In this document: piece after piece, positions 1 through 12,917 of the stretch
How positions within the stretch are numbered: the first letter of the stretch is position 1
Layout of the letters: the number at the start of each line of letters is the position of its first letter
Source: Spiroplasma syrphidicola EA-1
GTDB lineage: Bacteria > Bacillota_I > Bacilli_A > Mycoplasmatales > Mycoplasmataceae
Assembly: GCF_000400955.1 (NCBI RefSeq)
Contig: NC_021284.1
Span: 124,001 to 188,000, forward strand
Reading direction: 5' to 3'
DNA: 64,000 bases
Program-made: the position numbers and the translations under genes
Notes under the pieces: generated by a model
Databases searched by the model: none
Seen by the model: only the letters and a program-made list of their open reading frames with translations
What the model was told of the DNA's origin: nothing

Positions 1-27
1 GAAGATTTTATTGATAATTTAAACTAA
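1..27 (+). CDS. atpF: ATP synthase Fo subunit b, C-terminal end (partial)
   Basis: Only the last eight codons (ending DNLN) and a TAA stop are present; the gene starts before the window. The identity rests on position: it lies 4 nt upstream of atpH, where atpF sits in the usual atpBEFHAGDC order. Reading frame and product are inferred from that context, since so short a tail carries no diagnostic motif. Confidence 0.6.
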   Translation, partial: EDFIDNLN

Positions 28-31
28 GATT

Positions 32-577
32 ATGAAAATTAGTGAACGATTTATTTATAATTATGCCGCCGCTTTGATGAATATTGCTACTGAAGATGAT
101 AAAATAAAACATTATTTAGCAGCATCAAATTTAATTGTTGAAGTATTAAAAAAATATCCGATTTATATCAAAATTATGAGTAACGTTGATATTCCAAAGC
201 AAGAACGCAAAGATGTTTTAAAAGAAACATTTGGGAAGACAATTGACGTTAAGATTTTGCATGCCCTTTATTTATTAATTGATCGCGAAGCTTTTAGCGT
301 GGTTCGACCAATTTTTAAACAATTACGAAAATTAATTAATTTGAAAAATGATGTTCGTTATGGGAAAGTTTTCTCGGCGCTACCATTATCAGATCAACAA
401 ATTGAAGTAATTGAGGCAAAAATTAGCCAAAAGTTTGGTTATCACATTGAATTAGTTAATAAGATTGATAAAAAAATTATTGCGGGAATTAAAATTAAGG
501 TTAAAGATGAAATTATTGATGGTTCTATCGCTGGGCAATTAGAAGCAATGCGCTCTAAAGCTTTAAATAATAAATAG
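32..577 (+). CDS. atpH: ATP synthase F1 subunit delta
   Basis: This 181-residue protein has the usual length and pattern of the F1 delta (OSCP-type) subunit, the stalk protein that ties the alpha3beta3 head to the b subunits. The N-terminal half is a helical bundle (opening [14 protein letters not shown]). The C-terminal third carries the family segment around [10 protein letters not shown] and a typical ending [14 protein letters not shown]. It starts 4 nt after the atpF stop and is followed after 16 nt by atpA, so it belongs to the ATPase operon. Confidence 0.93.
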   Translation: MKISERFIYNYAAALMNIATEDDKIKHYLAASNLIVEVLKKYPIYIKIMSNVDIPKQERKDVLKETFGKTIDVKILHALYLLIDREAFSVVRPIFKQLRKLINLKNDVRYGKVFSALPLSDQQIEVIEAKISQKFGYHIELVNKIDKKIIAGIKIKVKDEIIDGSIAGQLEAMRSKALNNK

Positions 578-593
578 AAATTGGGGGAACGTG

Positions 594-2168
594 ATGAGTT
601 TAAAAATAAATGAAATTTCCGAAATTATTAAAAAACAAATTGAGGAATATGGTAAAAAAATTGAAATTCATGAAGAAGGATCAGTTGTTTCAATTGGGGA
701 CGGAATTGCTTTACTAGAAGGTCTAGATAACGCAATGATGGGAGAATTACTAATTTTTCCCAACGATGTCTATGGAATGGTCTTAAATTTAGAAGATGGC
801 GCTGTTGGGGCTGTTTTAATGGGAGATGATTCAAAAGTAAAAGAAGGGGATCGTGTTCGTCGTTCACAAAAAGTTGTTGAAACACCAGTTGGGGATGCCT
901 TATTAGGACGGGTAGTTAATGCCTTAGGTCAACCGATCGATGGGAAAGGACCATTAAAAGCAACAAAAACTCGTCCAGTTGAACGAATTGCCCCTGGGGT
1001 TATGACTCGTCAATCTGTTACAGAACCAATGGAAACAGGAATTATTGTTATTGATGCAATGATTCCAATTGGAAAAGGACAACGGGAATTAATTATTGGA
1101 GACCGTCAAACCGGAAAAACAGCGATTGCAATTGATACAATTTTGAACCAAAAAGGGAAAAATGTTAAATGTATTTATGTTGCAATTGGACAAAAAGCTT
1201 CAACAATTGTTCAGTTAGTTGAAAAATTACGAGCTGTTGGGGCAATGGATTATACAACAATTGTTTCAGCAACAGCCAGTGAATTGTCACCATTACAATA
1301 TTTAGCTCCTTATACGGGAGTTACAATTGGGGAAGAATGAATGGAAGCTGGGGAAGATGTTTTAATTATTTATGATGATTTATCAAAACATGCCGTCGCT
1401 TACCGAACAATGGCGTTATTATTACACCGTCCACCAGGGCGTGAAGCTTATCCGGGGGATGTTTTCTACCTACATAGTCGTTTATTAGAACGCGCAGCGC
1501 GCTTAAATAAAGACCATGGTGGGGGAAGTATTACCGCTTTACCAATTGTTGAAACACAAGCCGGTGATATTTCGGCGTATATTCCAACCAATGTTATTTC
1601 AATTACCGATGGTCAAATTTTCTTAAATTCAGACCAATTTAATATGGGTAATCGTCCAGCGGTTGATGCTGGGTTATCAGTGTCACGGGTTGGTTCATCA
1701 GCACAAATTAAGGCAATGAAGCAAGTTTCAGGATCATTAAAATTGGAATTAGCACAATACCGTGAATTACAAGCTTTTGCCCAATTTTCCTCTGATTTAG
1801 ATGAAGGAACAAAAGCAATTTTGGAACATGGAAAACGGGTAATTGAGATTTTAAAACAAAAACAATATACTCCGTTATCACAAATTGATCAAATTATTAT
1901 TTTATTAGCTGTTAATAAAAAACGCATTGACTGAATTCCAGTTAATAGTATTGCTGATTTTAAGGATAATTTAATTGAACATTTCCAAGGTCCGGCTAAA
2001 AAATATTATGAACAATTAGCAGCAGCAAAATCTTTTGATGATAAATTAATGGATGAAGTTGATCATGAAATTATTAAAGTTGTTAAAAAAATTACAAGTA
2101 AAATCCCAGATTATAATGCTGAACATTATGGTAACTTGGGTGAATGAAAAAAATTAATTAGTAAATAA
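594..2168 (+). CDS. atpA: ATP synthase F1 subunit alpha
   Basis: The 524-residue protein is full length for F1 alpha, the non-catalytic nucleotide-binding subunit of the head. Visible motifs are the P-loop GDRQTGKT (about residues 169-176), the beta-barrel segment [10 protein letters not shown] and the C-terminal region [10 protein letters not shown]. Several tryptophans are TGA, so standard code would cut the gene at 1338 and 1932. A GTG at 591 precedes the ATG at 594; ATG is preferred because the GGGGG Shine-Dalgarno at 583-587 is then 6 nt away. It lies between atpH and atpG in the operon. Confidence 0.96.
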
Positions 2169-2191
2169 ATCGTTAGCAAGGAGGCAACAGG

Positions 2192-4461
<2,270 letters not shown>

Positions 4462-4467
4462 TTTGTA

Positions 4468-4731
4468 ATGAATAAAAAAATACTTTTAAAAATTACAACG
4501 CCACAAGGAATTATTGTCGATGAACCAGTTGATATTGTTACAGTTCGAATTTTAACAGGTTATATTGGGATTTTATATGGGCATGTTCCTTTGGTTTCAA
4601 CAATTGTCCCATCAGAAATGCATTATAAAATTGATAATAAAGAATATCGCTTAAATATTTCCGGAGGAATTTTACAAGTTGAAAAAGAACAAGTAAAAAT
4701 CCTTGCCGATGAAGTTAGTATGATTAAATAG
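4468..4731 (+). CDS. atpC: ATP synthase F1 subunit epsilon, beta-sandwich domain only
   Basis: This is the last gene of the ATPase operon, 6 nt after atpD. At 87 residues it is much shorter than usual epsilon subunits (about 130-140). What remains matches the N-terminal beta-sandwich, including the GYIGILYGHVPLVS and ISGGILQV segments. The C-terminal helical hairpin, which inhibits ATP hydrolysis in many bacteria, is absent. The TAG stop abuts a terminator hairpin, so the short form does not look like a recent frameshift. Loss of the inhibitory domain is inferred from length. Confidence 0.88.
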   Translation: MNKKILLKITTPQGIIVDEPVDIVTVRILTGYIGILYGHVPLVSTIVPSEMHYKIDNKEYRLNISGGILQVEKEQVKILADEVSMIK

Positions 4732-4755
4732 AGTCTTGCAAAAAGACTTTTTTTA
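4732..4755 (+). terminator. Terminator of the ATP synthase operon
   Basis: AGTCTT (4732-4737) pairs with AAGACT (4743-4748) across a five-base loop, followed by a run of T. It starts directly after the atpC stop codon. Confidence 0.85.
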
Positions 4756-4823
4756 TTGGAAAAAAGATGTTAAGTTTCGTTAAAAAAAGTTAAAATAAAG
4801 GAAATAGAAATGAGGATTATAAA

Positions 4824-5660
4824 ATGATAAAAATGGTGATTTGCGATATTGATGGAACCTTAATTCGCAATGTTGATAAAGAAATTCCGGGGGCTAATGT
4901 TGCGGCATTAAAAAAACTACAAGAAAAAGGTATTTTAGTAACTTTAGCAACGGGAAGAGTGCCAGGGGCGTTACGAAAATATGCCCAAGAATTAAATATT
5001 ACAAAAAATATTAATTATGTAATTGGGGCGAACGGGGGAGCAGTTTATAACATTGCCAATAATACTTTTGCCTATGATGAAAAAGCAACGCTAGAAGATA
5101 CAAAATGAGCAATGGAATTGGTCAAAGAATTGGGAGCTGACTTTTATTTAGCTCCAATTGCTGAAAATCTAGCCTATGTTTCGAGCCAATATGTTTTAGA
5201 CAATAATTTATTTTACTTTGATTATAAATTTTTAACAGCAAAAATTATTGATTGAAATAATATTCCTCAAATGCGTAAAGTTGTTGTGGCAACAAGTGAT
5301 CACGAAAAACAAAACTGATTACGCCAACAAGTAGCGGTTAGTGAAACATTACGTACTGAAAAAACAGGATATGGTTATATTGAAATAATTCCTAAAAATG
5401 TTAATAAGTGAGAAGGGATTATTCGTCTCCTAGAAATTTTACGGGGAGAAGGAATTGATATTGCAACAGACGAAATTCTTTGTTTTGGTGATCAAATGAA
5501 TGATTATGAAATGATTAAGAATGCAAAATATGGTGTGGCTTTAAGTAATGCGACGGCGGAATTAAAAGAAGTGGCTTGAAAAGTAACTGCTTTAGATAAT
5601 AATAATGCCGGAATTGCTGATTTTTTGGAAAAAGAAATTTTTCCACACTTAGGGGAATAA
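4824..5660 (+). CDS. Cof-type HAD-superfamily phosphatase
   Basis: This 278-residue protein is a haloacid-dehalogenase hydrolase of the Cof/YwpJ type. Motif I is CDIDGTLI near the N-terminus, with the nucleophile Asp in DxDGT. Motif II is the Thr of LATGRV, and motif IV is the late segment CFGDQMNDYEM. An alpha/beta cap domain sits in between. Such enzymes dephosphorylate small sugar phosphates or cofactors, but the substrate cannot be read from sequence. Several in-frame TGA Trp codons occur. Its stop TAA (5658-5660) shares the A of the ATG of the next HAD gene, so the two are probably translated together. Confidence 0.88.
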
Positions 5661-6508
5661 TGGAACTAAAGATTAACGAAGATTCAATTAAGGTTATTGT
5701 AACTGATATTGATGGGACGCTGCTAACAGATCAACGAACAGTTCTTCCAGCAACAGCAGAAATTTTAAAAAACCTTCAAGCCAACGATTATTTTGTCTCG
5801 ATTGCTTCGGGGAGAATGCCAATGGGATTTAATGAATATAGTGAACTAATTGAAATTAAAAAATATGGAGGATATGTGATTGGGGCTAATGGCGCAATTA
5901 TTTATGATTTGCAGAAAAACAAGACTGTTAAAAGGATTGTAATCCCCAAAAAAGCGATTAAAGCTGTCACCGATATTTTATTAGCTAATAATTGTAATTT
6001 TAATTTACTTTATCATCGTTCAAAAGTAATTTATTTTAGTGATAAGGATTATTTTAATAGTAAATTAACTCCGGGGGCTTTTTTAGACGGAGCTAAACGG
6101 GCAGTATTATTTAAGCCTCGACACTATCGAACTGGTTATAAGATTGTAATGTATGCACCAAGTGAAAAAGTCTTTGATAAAGTATTAGTTTTACTTAATG
6201 AAATCCCCGCAATTAAAGTTGAAAAATTATCAGCAACTAGCTGTGATATTGTCAGTTGCTATGCTAGCAAAAGTGAAGGGATTGTTAATTTATTAACAGT
6301 TTTAAATAAAAAATATCATTTAAAATTAACAAAAAATAATGTTCTGTATTTTGGGGATAATTATAATGATTTATCTGTTTTTAAAACCTTTCCCTATGCA
6401 ATTGCGATGGAAAATTCTTCTCTGGAAGTTATAAAATTAGCATATGCTGTAACAAGTAGTAATAATGTTGGGGGCATTAGTGATTACTTAACAAAAATGA
6501 TAAAGTAA
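5660..6508 (+). CDS. Cof-type HAD-superfamily phosphatase, second copy
   Basis: A second Cof-type HAD hydrolase of 282 residues starts in the TAATG overlap with the preceding gene. Motif I is TDIDGTLL, motif II is IASGRM, and motif IV is YFGDNYNDLSVF. It resembles its neighbour in layout, so the pair may be an old tandem duplication with different substrates. Substrate is unknown. No strong terminator follows; an AT-only hairpin at 6545-6565 may end the transcript. Confidence 0.88.
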   Translation: MELKINEDSIKVIVTDIDGTLLTDQRTVLPATAEILKNLQANDYFVSIASGRMPMGFNEYSELIEIKKYGGYVIGANGAIIYDLQKNKTVKRIVIPKKAIKAVTDILLANNCNFNLLYHRSKVIYFSDKDYFNSKLTPGAFLDGAKRAVLFKPRHYRTGYKIVMYAPSEKVFDKVLVLLNEIPAIKVEKLSATSCDIVSCYASKSEGIVNLLTVLNKKYHLKLTKNNVLYFGDNYNDLSVFKTFPYAIAMENSSLEVIKLAYAVTSSNNVGGISDYLTKMIK

Positions 6509-6616
6509 TTTTTAAATTTAATTTATTGTATAATTAAAGCAGACAAAAAATAATATTTATTTTTTAAATACTAGCATTATTATTTTATTAAAAAATAGAA
6601 AAAATGAGGTAATTTA
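6509..6616. other. Intergenic region before the helicase-nuclease gene
   Basis: It holds a consensus -10 box TATAAT (6529-6534), an AT-only hairpin (6545-6565, AAAAAATAA against TTATTTTTT) and a GAGGT ribosome site (6606-6610) for the gene at 6617. The hairpin lies downstream of the -10 box, so it could either end the HAD transcript or form a short leader structure. No convincing -35 box was found. Confidence 0.4.
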
Positions 6617-9157
6617 ATGGGTATTAAAAACATATTTTATGCAGTTAAGGTAGGCAAAACACCAGGGATTTATGCAACATGAGAAGAATGCAAAGCCCAA
6701 ATTGAAGGCTTTAAAAAGGCAGAATATCAGCCGTTTTTTTCTCGTGATGCTGCAGAAAAATGGTTTAATAGCATTGTTCCAGTTCAATTAACCAGAAATG
6801 ATAAAATTAAAGATTCTTCATTATCAATGATAAATTTAAGCGATAATGTTAAAGCAAGTATTTTAAAACCAGCTTCTGAAGAACAAACTAAAGTTTTAGA
6901 AGCTTTAGAAAATTATAATGTGAAAGTTCAAGCAGTTGCAGGTAGTGGTAAAACTACAACAGCCCTGCATATTGCTAAAAAATTTAAAGATAAACAAATC
7001 CTATTATTAACTTATAATCGTAAATTAATGGATGAGACAAAATTAAAAAAAGAAAAACTAGGGATAGATAATTTAGAAGTAAGAACTTTTCATTCCTTTG
7101 GGAAGAAATTTTTTAAAGAAAACTGTTATGATGATGAAGGAATTCATAACATTATTAAAAATAATTTACAGCCTAAAATTAATATTAATTTTGACTTAAT
7201 TTTAATTGATGAATCACAAGATTTAACGCCGTTATTGTATGAATTTACTTGTAGAATTATCTCACTAAATAAACAAGATTTTAAGTTATGTATTTTAGGA
7301 GATAAAAACCAATCAATATATGAATATAATTTTGCAGATTCAAGATATTTGGAAAAGGCAGAATTATTATTTAAGTTTAATAAAAGAGATTGGAAAGAGT
7401 GTAATTTATCAGAAAGTTATCGTGTTAATAAAGAAACAACAGATTTTATTAATAATGTTTTTTATAATAAAATAATTATGAAATCAAATATTAAAAAACC
7501 AGAAGCTGTTGAATACATTGTTTGTAATTCTTTTGGTGATAAAGATCTGACAAAAAAGGTTATTGAAGCGGTTGAAAAATACGGGGCAGAAAATGTTTTT
7601 ATTTTAGCATATTCTGTAAAATCAAAAAGTTCACCAGCTAAAAAATTGGCCAACAATTTATCAAGTCAAGGAATTTTAGTCTATACACCAAATAATGATG
7701 AAGAAAAATTAGATCAAGAAGAATTGAAGAACAAAGTAGTTTTTTCGTCTTTTCACCAAGCAAAAGGGTTAGAACGAAAAGTAGTTTTTGTATTAGGGTT
7801 TGACATAGCATTTTTTAAATATTATGCTAAAGAGCAAAACCCCTTGTTACCAAATAATATTTTATATGTAGCTTTATCAAGAGCTCTTGAAAAGTTATTT
7901 ATTGTCCATCATTATGAAAATGGACCGTTACCCTTTTTACAAAAAGATAGAATTAAGGATTTTGCCAAATTTTCTATTTATGGAGGAGAAACTATTGAAG
8001 CTAAATTTAACGAAGCTTTTAAAAAAGAATTTAAGGGCCTTGAAGTTACTGAAGCAAGTCCAACAATTAGCGTAACAAAATTAATTAAGAATCTAAATAG
8101 TAAAATTATTACTGCTGTAAAAGATAAAATTAAAAATACTATTTTAATTAATAATGATCAAGGTTTATTTACAACAATTCGCAATACCCTAGAATTAAAA
8201 AGTAAAAAGGGAATTCAGTATAGGGAGAATGTTTCAAGCATTACAGGTCAAGCGGCTTTGATTTATTATCAAAAACAAATTACTCCTTCAGGAAATATTA
8301 TTGCCCCACTACAAATACTAGATTCACAAATTAAAAATAATTTTGAATATTTAAAAAAAGAATTACCTGTTTTAATAAAACATGCTGATTTTATTACAAA
8401 ATTAATTAATCAAGACAAATGGATAGCGCAAGACATTCTATATCTGTCAGCGATATGAAATACTTATCTTGAAATGTATAGTGTTAAATTAACACAAATC
8501 CCAGAAGAAAAATTTAATTGAATTAGTGATGCTGAGTTTAATAAAATTACCAAATTAATTGATGATCAAGTTGGGAAAAATCTTATTTTTGAAAAAAAAT
8601 TCTCAGTGCAAGGGGATGACAAACAAAATAAAGAACTTTTGGGAAAAGAATTAGTTGGTTTTGTTGACTGTATTGATTTAGACCAAAATGCTGTTTTTGA
8701 ATTTAAATTTGTTAATGAAATTAAACCAGAACATTTTTTACAAGTCGTTTTATATAAATATTTAATTGAAAATTCACCTGAATATAAAGGTAAAAATTTT
8801 AGATATTTCTTATATAATATTAAGAAAAATCAAAAATATGAAATTGAAATTAGTGATGATGATTTAATTGAAATTGTCGGGGATTTATTTCAAAATAAGT
8901 TTAATAGTAAGATTAATTGAAGTGATAAAGAATTTATTGAAAATGCTAATTTGATAATGAAAAAATATCTAGAATCATCTGAAGAAAATTGAATTAAAAC
9001 TCAATTAGTAACACGATATAAAGATTATTTTGAAAATAGTATTATTTGTAAAACCTGCCACCAATTGTTAGATGAAAACAATAAAATGGAAATTATTTTA
9101 AATAATATTAGTTTAACGGATGAAGTTTGTGCCCAGTGCTATAATAATTTAAATTAG
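6617..9157 (+). CDS. Viroplasmin-domain / SF1 helicase / PD-(D/E)XK nuclease / zinc-ribbon fusion
   Basis: This 846-residue protein has four parts. Residues 6-50 match the caulimovirus viroplasmin/RNase H1 N-terminal fold (FYAV, GKTPGIY, TWEECKAQ, GFKKAEY, AAEKWF), which binds RNA:DNA hybrids or dsRNA in RNase H1. Residues about 85-440 are a UvrD/Rep-type SF1 helicase: P-loop AGSGKTTT (108-115), DESQD (198-202), GDKNQSIY (228-235), motif V SSFHQAKGLE (377-386), motif VI LYVALSRA (416-423). Residues about 660-730 look like a RecB-type PD-(D/E)XK nuclease (GFVD 681-684, EFK 695-697, Q709, Y713). A zinc ribbon closes the protein (C811xxC814, C838xxC841). ATG 6617 follows GAGGT and is needed for the first domain; W22 is TGA. 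Function is inferred to be processing of DNA or RNA:DNA hybrids. Confidence 0.85.
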
Positions 9158-9161
9158 TAGT

Positions 9162-9190
9162 TTGCATTAAAATTATTAATAGATTATAAT
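9162..9190 (+). promoter_or_regulatory. Promoter of the racemase-like gene
   Basis: A candidate -35 TTGCAT (9162-9167) lies 17 nt before a perfect -10 TATAAT (9185-9190). It sits just after the stop of the helicase-nuclease gene. Confidence 0.55.
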
Positions 9191-9244
9191 CGTACAAATA
9201 TCACATTAGATTAAAATATCATGTTGAGAGAGGAAAAAAAAGAA

Positions 9245-10306
9245 ATGTATCCAAAAATAACTGTAAATCAAAAAAATATTGTTAGTAATTTAAAAAAATT
9301 ACAGGAAGCGTGTCAAAGTCGTAATCTTGATTTAGTTGGAGTTGTAAAGCTAGTGGCAGGTAATTTAGATGTTATTAATTTTTTGGTTAATAATGGTTTG
9401 AATTATTTAGGTGATTCTCGAATTGCTAATTTAAAGAAAATGGTAAATGTTGATGCTAAAAAAATGTTGCTAAGAATTCCAATGCCCAGTGAAGTTGATG
9501 ATGTTATTAAATATTCAGATATTTGCTTAATTTCTGAATTATCAACATTAGAATTATTAGAACAAGCAGCAAAGCAACAGAATAAAAATTATGAAGTAAT
9601 TTTAATGATTGAATTGGGTGATATTCGGGAAGGAATTTGAGATTTAGCCGTTATCAATCAAACAGTGGCAAGAGTAAGTGAATTTGAAAAAGTTAAATTA
9701 GTTGGATTGGGAACTAATTTTGCCTGCTTTGGGGCGACAGTTCCAGAATTAAGTAAATTACAAAAATTGGATGACTTAAGACAAACATTAGAAGAACAAT
9801 TCAAAATTAAATTACCAATTATTAGTTGTGGTAATTCTTCACATATTTCAATTTGAGATGATCCGAAAATGCCAAAAGGAATTAATCAAATTCGTAGTGG
9901 TTCAGCGTTGCTATGTGGAATTGGATTAAATGATGAACCAATACCTTTTTTACAACAAAATAATTTTAAATTACAAGCAGAAATTATTGAATTGCAACAA
10001 AAGCCAAGTGCTAGTTGAGGAAAAAAAGGTTTGAATGCTTTTGGTGAAGAAATTCAATTTGAAGATATTGGGATTCGTAAAAAGGCGATTATTGCTTTAG
10101 GACGTCAAGATGTTGGATTTGAACGATTAGTACCAATTGATAAAAGCATCCAAGTTATTGGCCAATCAAGTGATCATACTATTCTTGATTTAACAAATTG
10201 TAATAGTGATTTAAAAGTTGGCGATATTGTTGAATTTGATTTAGATTATTTAGCAATTTTGAATTGTTTTACAAGTGAGTATGTCACAAAAGAAGTTATT
10301 AAATAA
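9245..10306 (+). CDS. PLP-dependent alanine/ornithine racemase-family protein
   Basis: This 353-residue protein belongs to the fold-III alanine racemase family. The PLP lysine is K35 in GVVKLVAGN, followed by the barrel segments LNYLGDSRI, GLGTNFACFG and ISCGNSSH. The C-terminal beta domain carries RQDVGFERL, SSDHTILDL and VGDIVEFDL. The layout fits the ornithine/alanine racemase (Orr-like) branch better than the cell-wall enzyme Alr, but the substrate is uncertain. An upstream ATG at 9221 was rejected because the AGAGAGG ribosome site lies between the two ATGs, about 10 nt before 9245. The cell appears wall-less, so the product cannot feed peptidoglycan. Several TGA Trp codons. Confidence 0.8.
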
Positions 10307-10413
10307 CTGTAAATGAGGGATAATAGTTTCAGAAAAGTTTCTTGATTTAGTATTTTTTATTTAAAATTTATAGTAATATTATTATAGTATTTGATAAAGG
10401 AAGGATAATTACA

Positions 10414-10716
10414 ATGAATTTTAGTACTCAAATGTTCCTAGCTATTGCTGATCGTGAAGCTGCCAATATTACCATCTATGTCTTTGAAATTATTGCTTTA
10501 GTTATTTCAATTGTAATGATTGTAATAGGCTTATTGCAAAATAAAAAAGCCCAAACAGGTCTTAGTGCCTTAAATGGGGGTAATGATGAATTATTTGCTA
10601 ACACAAAAGAAAGAGGGCTAGATCGAACACTGTCAATTTTTATGTTAAGCTTTGGAATTTCTTTATTTGTAGTTACCTTAATTATTGCGCTACTAACGCA
10701 TATTTTATTAAAATAA
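10414..10716 (+). CDS. secG: Preprotein translocase subunit SecG
   Basis: This 100-residue protein has two membrane helices (about 20-42 and 78-98) flanking a loop with QNKKAQTGLSALNGG, the typical SecG signature. SecG is the small partner of SecY/SecE and helps SecA-driven export; secA lies at 42038. Position supports the call: secG, rnr and smpB are neighbours in many Firmicutes, as here. AAGGAAGGA precedes the ATG. A terminator follows. Confidence 0.88.
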   Translation: MNFSTQMFLAIADREAANITIYVFEIIALVISIVMIVIGLLQNKKAQTGLSALNGGNDELFANTKERGLDRTLSIFMLSFGISLFVVTLIIALLTHILLK

Positions 10717-10734
10717 GTTGAAAGAATATTTGCA

Positions 10735-10757
10735 AAGAGATTACCTAGTCTCTTTTT
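10735..10757 (+). terminator. Terminator after secG
   Basis: AAGAGA (10735-10740) pairs with TCTCTT (10749-10754) and a T run follows. Outer bases GCAAAG and CTTTGC could extend the stem beyond the T run. Confidence 0.7.
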
Positions 10758-10784
10758 TACTTTGCGGGAGGGCGTTGGTTAAAA

Positions 10785-12902
10785 ATGAAAGAAAAAATTA
10801 TTAGGGTTTTAAAAGAACAAAAAAGAGCTTTAAGTTCAATTGAAATTGCCGAGTTTTTACAATTAAATAATATTGATGAGACAAAAACATTATTAAAAAC
10901 ATTGGTGGAGATGGAAAATGAACATCTTATTTTAGTTAATAATAATAACAGTTTTTCTTATTTAGATCCGCAAATATATTTGACAGGTGTTGTTTTAATT
11001 AATAAAAAAGGTTTTGGGTTTGTTCGGATTAATAATCAACAAGAAGAATACTATGTTGGTCAAAAAGATTTAAAAGATGCATTAGATAATGATGAAGTTA
11101 TTTTTCGTTTAAAAAAGAATAATAACCTTGATAAAAGTAAAAAAGTTGAGGCAGAAATTGTTAAAGTAATTAAGCGAAAAACAGAATATGTTGTTGGAGT
11201 AATTCGAAAAAATAAAGAAAATCAACAGAGCTTAGAAATTCTAAATGCAAAATTGCAACAATATCGTGGTGTAATTATTAATCCAGAACAATATTCAGAA
11301 AATGAAATTGTCAAAGGGGTAATCACTAATTTTAGTCCGAAAAAAAATATTATTGAGGTTAAAGTAACCGAAATTATTGGAAATTTAAATCAGCCAGGCG
11401 CTGATATTTTGGCTGTTCTTTATGAATTTAATATTAAAACACATTTTGAACCACAAGTGCTAGAAGAAGCTAACCATGTCGCAAGTTTTCTAGCTGCCCC
11501 AGAAGAATTGACTTGTCGCCGTGATTTAACGAAAGATATTATTGTTACAATTGATGGTGATGATGCGAAAGACTTAGATGATGCTATTAGTGTTACTAAA
11601 ACAGCAAATGATACTTATCTCTTAAAAGTAGCAATTGCCGATGTTGCCCATTATGTTAAAGAAAACAAAATGCTGGACCAAGAGGCGTTAAGCCGTGGTT
11701 GCTCAGTTTATTTAATTGACCGGGTTGTGCCAATGTTACCAGAAAAATTAAGTAATGGGGTTTGTTCATTAAACCCAAATGAAATTAGATTGGTAATGTG
11801 TTGTGAAATGGAAATTTCACGCGAAGGAAAAGTTTTAAATTCAGAAATTTATGAAGGGTATATTAAAACAAAAGCGCGTTTAACTTATAATAATGTTAAT
11901 AAGTTTTTTAATGATCAACCAACTGAAATTAGTATCGAAGTGCAAGGAATGCTAAAAGTAGCACGAGAATTATACCAAGTTTTAGCGCGGCGAAAACATA
12001 ATGATGGATCACTTGATTTTGATTTAGATGAACCAAAATTTATTACCAATGAAAGTGGTAAAATTGAGGCAATTGTTCCCCGTGAACGTGGTGAAGCAGA
12101 AAAATTAATTGAAAGCTTTATGATTCGCGCAAATGAAACAGTCGCGGAAACAATTTTTTGAATGGATTTACCCTTTGTTTATCGTGTCCATCAACAACCA
12201 AAAGAGAAAAAACTACGAGACTTATATGAACAGTTATCATTATTAGGATTAAATATTAAAGGAAAATTGGAAAATATTCATGCGAAAGATATTCAAACAA
12301 TTTTAGAAAAATTAAAGAACTATGATAATTTTAAGGTCTTATCAGCTTTATTTTTAAGAAGTATGGAGAAGGCCCGTTATAGTCCAGTTAATGATGGCCA
12401 CTTTGGGTTAGCATCAACATGTTATACTCATTTTACTTCGCCAATTCGCCGTTATCCAGATTTACTAGTGCACCGCTTACTAAAACAATATTTATTACGT
12501 CATCAAGTTGGGGCTAAAATTCTTGAAGATACACGTAAAGTTGTTAGTTTTGCCAGTGAACAATCAACAATTTGTGAACAAAAAGCGATGGATTGTGAAC
12601 GGGAAGTGAACAAGATGAAAGAAGCCGAATATATGGAAGACAAAATTGGCAATCATTATTGAGGGATTGTTTCAGGAGTTACCGGGTTTGGAATCTTTGT
12701 GGAATTAGAAAATACAATTGAAGGGTTAGTTCATATTCGTGATTTAAAAGGTGATTATTATCGTTTTGATGAGAAAACTTTAAAATTAATTGGTGAACAT
12801 ACACGGAAAGAATATTTTTTAGGACAAAAATTAAAAATTAAAGTTAAAAATGCGAATAAAAAATTACGCCAAATTGATTTTGAACTAGTTCGTGGTAAAT
12901 AA
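10785..12902 (+). CDS. rnr: Ribonuclease R (3'-5' exoribonuclease)
   Basis: This 705-residue RNase II/R family enzyme degrades structured RNA from the 3' end, releasing nucleoside monophosphates. In order it has an N-terminal winged-helix (about 1-65), cold-shock-like RNA-binding domains, the RNB catalytic domain with IDGDDAKDLDDA (magnesium-binding Asp residues) and YTHFTSPIRRYPDL, and a C-terminal S1 domain (GIVSGVTGFGIFVEL). TGA Trp codons at 12159 and 12660 would split it under standard code. The GGGAGGG ribosome site lies 13 nt upstream of the ATG, longer than usual. smpB follows after 15 nt; RNase R and SmpB-tmRNA act together in rescue of stalled ribosomes. Confidence 0.95.
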
Positions 12903-12917
12903 CAGGAGGGAAGTAAG

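Noticed and set aside
591-1934. Two separate alpha-subunit fragments
   Set aside because: They are joined by an in-frame TGA that code 4 reads as Trp; the combined protein is full length. The same applies to many other genes in the window, so no frameshift or pseudogene is called.
8606-8920. Separate nuclease gene downstream of the helicase
   Set aside because: It is in the same frame as the helicase, joined through TGA Trp codons at 8457 and 8518, with no stop between them.
9221-9244. ATG 9221 as the start of the racemase gene
   Set aside because: The AGAGAGG ribosome site lies inside this extension and nothing like a ribosome site precedes 9221.
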